A DNA stretch of 64,000 nt from assembly GCF_037975245.1 (NCBI RefSeq), contig NC_092568.1, forward strand, positions 33,576,501 to 33,640,500, written 5' to 3'. The position numbers were made by a program, and so were the translations under genes. The notes under the pieces were generated by a model. It saw only the letters and a list, made by a program, of their open reading frames with translations. It ran no database searches and was not told the origin of the DNA. Shown here piece by piece: positions 55,546 through 64,000 of this stretch. Source of the DNA: Apostichopus japonicus. Lineage: Eukaryota; Echinodermata; Holothuroidea; Aspidochirotida; Stichopodidae. Every line of letters begins with the position of its first letter. The first letter of the stretch is position 1.

Positions 55546-58217
55546 ACATTTCATCATAAAATGTCGATAACCCGTTTTCGTATTAAGTTGGTGTTATTAA
55601 GTTTGACACCACGTTGCACGTTATACATGGCTCATTATCATGATGTAAATAACTTAGGCTACCTGCAATAGCCGTTCTCTTCCCGGGGAAACGTCACTGA
55701 GCCAATGGTACACAACTTCATACCTTTGGCACACAAGATATTGGGTTGGTAGGAAGGAGGAAGAAATTGCGACTACCATGGGGAGGGGGGAGTAGGGAGG
55801 GTATGGGGGAGGGGCGAAATGTAAGGTGGAAAGAAAGGTAACGTACCAATGAAGTAAATTATTCCATTCTTTAGATTACAAGGTTTATCGTTATGAATTT
55901 ACATCCCTATACCGATCCGTTTAGTATGTACAGGTAATGAAATGTGGGTTTTTGGAGGGGGTGAGGAAGGGGTAGTGGAAGAGGGTCGTGAGAATGAAAT
56001 ATACAATGCCTAAAGTTGGTTATTTGGCGGATGTGAACCTTTCGTTGTCAATATTGAGTAATAAGTGTATATGACGTCACAGGACCTGAGCTATGCGGTC
56101 TACTACTACTAGTCAAACAATACAAGTTGTATTGTTTGTGTATTCACACTATAAATAGTTCACATAGGAATCCCCAATACTGCGCTATATGCATGGTATA
56201 GCTGCTGCCACATCTATAAAAAATAAAATAACAAGTTTCTTTCATTACTCAGGTCTTTATTTTTAACCTTTCTAAAAGAACAATTTCGAAAATTCAAATG
56301 CAAAACAACGTGGATCACTTGGCATGTCCGTGACTCTAACGAAAAATGGACAAAGACTCCGGTATTTTTAGTGTTCAAATTTAAAATCAGGTCAGCTGTT
56401 TCAAATATAGGCCTATATTATTGCATCATTTAATATTAATTCGGTTCATCCTCTATACATATATAGTTAGAGAGGCAGGTACGGCGGAGGGGGTAGGCTA
56501 CAATCCCGTGGCCCGAGGTCAAGAAGGAGACCGGCAATATATAGGATATAAAGAATACCGTGTTCTCTTTTCATAATATAAAGGAGGGGAGACGGGTGCA
56601 TGCAAAAAGGCATAATATCTACCCGGTGTCCCTGTATTTATATTACAAAAAGGAACACAGACAGCTAACTTTAGCGACCCCATCTTATATGCGGACGCGA
56701 ATATAATGTGTGATATTGAAGGTGTATAGGTTCATTCTGGTATAGCTTGTTGAAAACTCTCTACGTCCTTTTATGTATAGTTTCATGTTTCGTAAAAAAT
56801 CAGAGCAAAGTAGTTATGATAAATTAAAGACCATGAGAGTCTCGGCATATATATATATATCCTCCTATATGTATTGCAAATGGGTATATCGAGGTCTCAA
56901 CGAGTTTACCATATAGGCCTACACGCAGTGTGAATATTCAAACAAATTTCGCGAACTGTTATAGTCTAGGCATGTGCATGCATTTAGGGGTAGCTATACA
57001 TCCGAAGGAGAAACACACAGTTCCATAAAAGTTCCATTACAATGAAGAACGCATTTTATTCCTATATAATGTTTGAAAATCAAGAGTATCAATATACGCT
57101 GTTATTGGTGAGTATAAAACGTATTGCGCAAGTACCAACATATAGTCATTGTACACTAAGAAATGAATGCCCCCAGGGTACGTTTGTTAATAACGGAACA
57201 AATTTAACAATCATCGTGTATATTTAACGTGTTTTCCCCATTTATATATAAATAGTTAGTTTATGCTTACCGCTTTCTTGCCATAAAGTAACGAAATTAA
57301 AACACGGTTTGTTTTGTCATTCCCCCCCCCCCCCTATTATAACGAGTATTGACTTTATTACACCATTACCTTTGATTAATCCAACAAATAGGGGCTAAAC
57401 GAGAAATAAAATTTACGATGACATTTGGTCACGCATTTTTAATAGGAAGTTTTGAACTCAATATATATTTGGTATTAACGGAAGCCTTGAATTATAAATG
57501 TTACTCAATTAATAAGGGCAAACATTTATTTCTTTGTAAAGGGAAGCGCATCAATTTGTAATGCAGGCTATATCAATATCGTTTCTGAAGAAATGCTTTT
57601 GGAATATCGATTGTGTTGTATGTGCCTTTCTAAAGAAATGATGGGATCATTCTATAAAGTGCACTCAGTGTAATGCCAGTTTGTATCACAGTGCAAAGAA
57701 TAAATGTTACGTACATTCTATATATAACTGTACTAGCTTGAAAACGTGCGTCGAGGATCAGAGTGGACCCGGCATGGGGACAATAACGCAACTTTTCAAG
57801 TCTTTATTCTTCCTTAATTATATTTTAAAATAAGAATAACGTATTATAATCCCATGTCTCCCAATGTTCCCCTAATCGACCCATTGGGGGCAAGGCGGGG
57901 CTGTAGACCCCGAGCCCTCTGACCCCGCCCCCACCTCGTTATATATGTTGATGCACAATTATTTAATGAAGAGTATTAGCTTGATTAGTCACGTTTCGTT
58001 TCAAATCATAACTTTATATCAACCTTATAAGTTGTCAATTTGACCAATTATAGCTTGTTTTTAAATAACTATAATTAATAGAGATGATATAGAAGGTATC
58101 TGGGCGACTGAATGGTGGATAGTAATTCAAGTACAGCAGATATCTTAGTCTCGTCTGGTAAAAGTACTCGGTATCTTTAGAAGGCTGCAAACAAAACTGA
58201 AAAACCTACTTTAAAAT

Positions 58218-58290
58218 CCCCCAGCCCCTTCCCCGTCCCCCGTCCCCCATCCCCCGTCCCCCGTCCCCCGTCCCCCGTTCCCCGTCCCCT
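58218..58290. repeat. (CCCCGTC)n C-rich minisatellite
   Basis: About ten imperfect cccccgt units. The minus strand has evenly spaced G-tracts suited to a G-quadruplex. Confidence 0.9.
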
Positions 58291-59416
58291 CTTAAGCTGT
58301 AGTGTGAGCACTACCCCTGAAGTCTTGCCATTCATAAACGTAGCAAATATAGCAATGATGTTGTAAAATCTGATGTTGGTTATACTTTGGCAGCTTCAGA
58401 TGTCTCAGTCTAGGCTAAGTATGTCTTTCCCGTTACATGCTTATAGAATCATGCGCCGTACACCCCAATACCTCACCCCCTCCCATCACCTCCATGACAG
58501 CCATATCCCGGAAATTGTAGTTCCGATCCATTTTCGGCAGTCATCAAGACCAATACAAATGACATGTGTCTTAGAACTGATTATGGCACACTTAACGCTA
58601 AATCAGCTCACATTGAACAACGACTGCGGTGCTGGCTAGGTGAATGTCAGATCGGACCTTATCGGGACAATTATAATCACCGGGCCCCAAAATCGGGAGG
58701 TCTTTGTTCATTGTATAAGCTACAGCACAAATCCTTGCAGGGTATACTAAACTGCACAATGTTGGTTAGCTCGCGATTAACCAATAGCAATAAATGTGAC
58801 GTAAGCAATTGCAGCTTAATTCAATGTCGAAAACGAAATACGTTCAACTCCTCGTATTTCGTAATGACTTAGATCAAAGTTGTATTTACTATTCCGAACC
58901 AAAGTCCAACAAAAGCCATTGAAACGTATCGAAGGGTAAATATTTATGGCATTGGGGGTTCCTGGATGACAGTTGAAAGCAATTGCTTGTTACAGTATGA
59001 GTATAGGTGACGGAGAACCGCATGGTAGGGTTTACCAACTTGCACATGGAACATGTCACCAATTAGGGACCGCGTGGTTAAAGTTTCATGTTATTGATAC
59101 CTTTCAGTTAATTCACCCTTCCGTTTCCACATGTTTATAAAATTACGCAACTGTTCTTCCCATGAGCTTTTCGTTTTTTTCACTCAAGTTTAACTAGATA
59201 TATGTTTGTAGGCATATCCTGCAATTCTTCTCATCGACGAACTATGTGGAAGATTTGGTCCGCATTCAAAACTGTGCCATTAACTGGTGGAAATCTGTTT
59301 TACCTCCATGGTCTAAGCACGTGATGATATCAACTTCAGCTCAGATTTGTGCATGCAAATTAGCCAATACGCACAGTTATACAAATTAATATATACATAC
59401 AAATGCACACATATAC

Positions 59417-59418
<2 letters not shown>

Positions 59419-59480
<62 letters not shown>
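59419..59480. repeat. (TA)n microsatellite
   Basis: A TA run of about 62 bp preceded by acatac repeats. No SINE tail abuts it, unlike the tracts at 5288-5630 and near 41690. Confidence 0.95.
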
Positions 59481-59486
<6 letters not shown>

Positions 59487-60589
59487 AAGATTCAATTGTT
59501 CACTTCCTGCTGCAAGAGTGCTCAGTACGTAGATTATATTATAGTATACCTATACTGTTATTTACAGCATAGATTTACTTTAAGGTGGCTGTTAAAAATC
59601 ACATATCATCAATACAAATAATCAGCCCCCCTCCCCCCTTCGCACACTACTGTCGATATTATTCAACACACTTACATGCTCATCTACACCTGAACTATAG
59701 AAGCCGAAGCTTATATCCTCTTCATACAGTATATATATCTACTTAAGGTAACAAGGTATACTTCAATTATCACAACTGCATATAGGTTTCAGAATTTGAT
59801 AATTTTCACACCAGATGCATGTGATTTATTGGCATCCATACACACATCCGAAAATACCAATCTTCTTCATAGTTGACCATAAACCTGCAGTCGGACGCTT
59901 ACAATATTTTATTTTTTTATTTTTTATAAATACCAAATAATTCACACAAAAAGATCTTAATTTTAACAATTCAGCGAGAGCTGTAAATATAGCGACAGAG
60001 TGAAGACAGTGTGTAACACACTACATGTTAATCATTGTATATGACTTGAAGTCATAACCAAATCTTGTCCAGAAAAGGACATCAATTGAATTTAATTTGA
60101 TGATTACATTTGTAAAGTGTGACCTGTTCTAGGTATTCATGACGAGTAGAAAGAGGGGGAAAATGTGGGCTGCATCGAAAGGGGAACACTGTTTAGTGAC
60201 AGCCCCTCAACTTTCCACGGTACAATTATTGTGGCAGTAAAGTAACACATTTATACGACCGTGTATTTAATTGAATGGTCTTTAAGGCGTAAAATAACCC
60301 GACGCCCTTCAGTATTTAACAACTGTTTCAATGTAAAAGGACATTTCATGACATATGTGTGAACTTGTCGTTCTATTCATTATTATTTGTTTAATTCATA
60401 ATTATAACGTGATTTTATATCATAATTCTAACATTCTAAATAATTCCGTGCAAAGGTGCTAACGGTTTTATATTTAATATTCCCCTTCGCAGAAGGGAAT
60501 CTCAGAAATCAGGATCACGGTGCGCTATATTTATTCGTTTCCGAAGGAACTCGTGATACTATATCGCCGTCATACCGCCGTGCATCATC

Positions 60590-60892
60590 TAGGCGCGTAG
60601 CCAAGGAGGGGGGGGGGGCGAAGGGGGCGACCGCCCCCTTCCTTGAGCATATATTTTTGTATGTTTTTATGAAATCGCTAGTAATTCAAGCTTAGATGCA
60701 ACTTACAAGGCCTGGGAAGTGCCATTTCCAGCGATCTGGGAGGCAATATCAGCCAAAATTTTCGTGTACGCTTCGGGCCAACTTATGGTGGCGCTACGCT
60801 TAGATAGTTTTCAATGCCGAATCTACGGCTCTGATAGTTTGCCTACAGGTACAGTTCGCCCCTCCCTTGGCAAATTTCTCGCTACGCGCCTG
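60590..60892 (-). mobile_element. hAT-type MITE with near-perfect TSD
   Basis: The ends are TAGGCGCGTAGCCA (first base mutated from C) and CGCTACGCGCCTG. The flanks gcatcatc (60582-60589) and gcatgatc (60893-60900) are an 8-bp duplication with one mismatch. It has the same orientation and core as the 26825-27135 copy. Confidence 0.85.
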
Positions 60893-60900
60893 GCATGATC

Positions 60901-63900
60901 TCATGTGAAATAATTGAAAGTAATAGCCTATCAATTGGAATGATCACATTAATTGTATCTCCAAGAAAAGTTATACAAAGACATTGTTATTATTACACGT
61001 CTTCCTTGTATCCTACCTCATAAGGGTTTGAGTCACCTTAAAGGCATTGAAAACTCGCGCGCAAACAAATGTCTGATGCCGGTAATCTGACCTAGTTTCG
61101 AATGAGGTGTAACAGAAGTGTTAGACACCACCATCGATCCCAGAAAATACACACACAGCTTGCTACCGTCGGTAATTAGACACTAGTGTACAGTCAACAC
61201 ATGCAGCTAAGGTCAATACCCCACAACACAGTGTACATAGCAGCGATGGACATCTCAGGTCCAGATAAAAGATAACTAGGTATCACGTTTCATTACTGTC
61301 AGCATTTTGTAGCGACACGTAAAAAACTTCACTTGCAAGCAACGGAAAGTAAACTTTTGAAGAGGGCGGCACGCGGTTTGGGAAGAGTCTTCAATGCCTT
61401 TAAGTTATAACGCACTTACCTTAGCTCTCTTATTATACAATATTTATTTGGGGGCATCAGTTGGTGCTCTGAGATTCAATCTTTATTCATTTTAGAGACA
61501 GAGAGAGAACAAATATAATCATTCGTCTAATGTGACATAAACAACACCGTTTTCATCATTCAGATGTATACCGTTATTGTCATGAAGTGGTGTTATATTC
61601 CTCCTTTAGGTTCCTATCAAACTCCTGCAAGGTATTTTTACCATTTGCACCTTTGACCTTCAAATTTCCCCCTCGTTTATTCCACGTTGTCCTAATAGAG
61701 AAATACATTAGAAATTACTCGGTCCATTTCCAGGCGTCTAGTTAACTGAGGAGCCCGTATGTTCAGACAAAGAAAAACATAACCAAAAGTTAGGACCACG
61801 TGTTGCTTTCTTTCTGACTCATGATTGGTTCATCCATTGATATATTTGATGAATATTCATGATGTTCCGAAATAGGAATTATTGAACCAATCAATGGTCA
61901 GATGCTCCATCACGTGTGACCCGAAGCTTTCCAACTTATCAGCAGTTTTATAGCTAAAGACAAATTAGTTCTGGAAAAGGAGTCATCTAGTACTCACGAT
62001 CATTATAATATGGCCAAATAATTTATACATATTTATAATTTCCAATCAGTATCTTTGAAATAATTATTGAAGTTTTAATTGTCAAGGAGAGAATAAATCA
62101 TCTTTTGATTTGAGCGGAGCTTCTTAGAGCTAGGATTCCAAAATAGCCTATACCAAAATATTTCCCCCGGGGGCAACGATAGTACCAACTCTATACCGAT
62201 CTACAGGCGATATTCGCCACAACACTTATTTACCAATTTAAGTATCCTCTCTCTGTCTATGAAATTTATCACTATCAAAAGATGGTATATTTTTATTTTT
62301 CATTGAAGATACGGCTCAATTCCCAACTTTCTTTTTCATTTTCGCCGTGTAATATACACCTGTTTATACTCGTTTCCGAAGCATTCTCTCTACATAAGTG
62401 TCGTCCCACAATTAATCGTTTCATTGACTTACACATTAACCTCGTCACTTTCAAGACCTGCCAAAGCATAGATAGAAGTTTTCAACGGACATATCCAACC
62501 CACCACATGATAGCTGAGATCTTGGCCTGTCAAGGCAATTGCAAATTTCCATATCATGAATGTTTAAAGTTTGAGCTAGAAGAGGAGCAAGTTTAGCATA
62601 CTGAACCCCAACTCTTCCATCTGCTCGCTTGGAGTAATATCAACATTTAACCAGAAAAATTAAAACTTGATTTATATCACCTTCAGTCCCCCTTATCTTC
62701 ACACCATTTGTTTCTTACATTATGCTCATTCATACAACGGCAGAAAATCAGTGACGGTAACTGATAATATGCATTACTTTAGGTCAATGTAGCTGTTTCT
62801 TTCCTACAATGGTTAACCTATCGATCGGATGTACACTACTCTAAATTGTGGTATACGGTACCTATGTGCTCTCTAATACCTCATATATGAAAGCTTTACC
62901 ATTTCTCAGCACAACATTCGCTAAACTGGGCCAATGCTATAAGGTATGCTCTTCCCTGCGTAAAATTCAGTGCCGAAATTCTGTATATCTCTTCAAGAAA
63001 ATCTTTACCACTCTTAACTACTTGATAACTATGTATAATTTTGCATGCGGCTTTCTTATTATTTCTCTCTCTTTTCTCTCTCTTTCTTGTTGCTTTTATT
63101 GTCATATATATTTGAGTGTTTCTGCCATACTGATGTCGATAGGGGGCTTATGTATATATGTACATTCACCTGCAGCTTCTCGTGCGTTCCTCCCACTGAT
63201 CTGTACACTAGTTAGTGTACAGATCAGTGGTTCCTCCTAAGCAAGATTCCTATGTTGTAATAATTGATTATTCTTTGCAATAACGGTTTTGACTTAAATT
63301 AATGTGTTATAGTAAAGCAAACTCAATATGATTTTATGAAATTTCGATCAAGGGGACTTCATGGGTTTTGAGAGTAGACCAAGTTGGTTGGTTTCTCGAG
63401 CCCATACAATCTCTATCTTGGGTAACTTTTTTTAATTTTTTTTTAAAGTAAAGTGGTTAGTTTAAGGTTGAACCTGCCTGAATTTTTTTGATGGTAAAAC
63501 TTGGTGATCTATAGGCTATGTAATATTTGTAAGCAAGACATGTTAAGGCTTAGTTTCTTATTCTCACCGCAACGTAACTGGTTTGAACTAATATCTACGT
63601 TAGACTTCGATCACCGTATAGAAACTTTGACTTTGGAGCGGTTTTTAAAATTTTTTTATTAGATGCCATTGGCACCCCATGGATGTGGTTCATTTTACCC
63701 AGAAATCATTGCCCCTTTTCTCGATTCCCATGTAAAGTGTTTTTTCTTATGTAAAAACCTATGTCAAAATACGGTATTTAATTACTATTACTAGCAAGCA
63801 TGTTACTCGGACATATAGGCCTATGACACTATATGAAGATGCATGTATACTCCTTTAACTGAACAACATGGTTATTATAGATCAGACAGAAATCAGAGCC

Positions 63901-64000
63901 CGTTACCAAGAAAAGCATGTGACCAACGCTATTGTCTTAGCAAAATTCATTCCATAAAGTAAATATTCATATAGCAAGGGATATTCCTGTGGCAGAAGTT
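60901..64000. other. Right flank: no gene seen
   Basis: AT-rich DNA with no recognised exon, element or microsatellite apart from the 38-bp palindrome at 63193-63230 and a CT-rich patch at 63060-63090. Two open frames of 104 and 130 codons on the plus strand lack recognisable domains. Confidence 0.45.
63193..63230. repeat. 38-bp palindrome
   Basis: CCACTGATCTGTACACTA (63193-63210) and its exact inverse (63213-63230) are separated by only two bases. Confidence 0.9.

Larger units (their letters stand above)
53707..60581. other. Region upstream of gene B: no gene seen
   Basis: It contains a GGGAGAA purine tract (54619-54662), a dispersed repeat copy (55311-55545), G-rich patches near 55780-55815 and 55950-55985, a C-run (57322-57334), a C-rich minisatellite (58218-58290) and a TA microsatellite (59419-59480). 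Short open frames give no recognisable protein. Confidence 0.5.

Noticed and set aside
62282-63240. Plus-strand open frames of 104 and 130 codons
   Set aside because: They have no recognisable domain, start context or splice structure. The second spans a CT-rich patch and a palindrome.

Overview
This is a window of animal nuclear DNA. It has small exons with GT-AG introns, many (TA)n microsatellites, tRNA-derived SINEs and many short hAT-type DNA transposons. Nothing in it is bacterial or phage-like. The proteins and the repeat mix suggest a marine invertebrate, perhaps an echinoderm, but that is an impression and no marker gene fixes the taxon.

The main content is two complete, tandem, paralogous genes on the minus strand. 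Gene A (coding exons between 12585 and 29359, 13 exons, 1011 codons plus stop) and gene B (between 41969 and 53639, 12 exons, 963 codons plus stop) both encode a secreted protein. Each has a signal peptide, then a long array of galaxin-type cysteine-pair repeats (about 28 and 29 CC dipeptides), then a C-terminal NTR/C345C-like module. I rebuilt every exon from splice sites, reading phase and paralogue alignment. The summed coding lengths are 3036 and 2892 nt, both multiples of three with one terminal stop. The intron phase series is identical in the two genes except for one extra phase-1 intron in gene A. Both first exons lie downstream of a TATA box followed about 30 bp later by an initiator-like site, and gene A has a poly(A) signal just after its stop. 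Galaxins are known as coral skeleton matrix proteins and, in squid, as an antimicrobial epithelial protein. The role of a galaxin-array plus NTR protein is unknown to me.

A third gene, also on the minus strand, contributes only its first coding exon (5668-6017). Its product has a sulfotransferase-type phosphosulfate-binding loop. The rest was not found in the window.

The remainder is intergenic or intronic DNA shaped by repeats. Seven hAT-type elements keep both ends and 8-bp target-site duplications: 4534-4906, 9113-10196 with 9427-9824 nested inside it, 10269-10554, 26825-27135, 38333-38985 and 51166-51678. An eighth, 60590-60892, has a one-mismatch duplication. Most carry a G-run just inside one end and a C-run inside the other. 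There is also a foldback element of TTTAAA-rich repeats (8048-8542), an inverted array of 27-mers (10586-10849), three SINE copies embedded in (TA)n tracts, a second SINE type (37528-37779), a three-copy 227-240 bp tandem repeat in an intron of gene A, and several near-perfect palindromes. No rRNA, functional tRNA, CRISPR array or complete transposase gene was seen.
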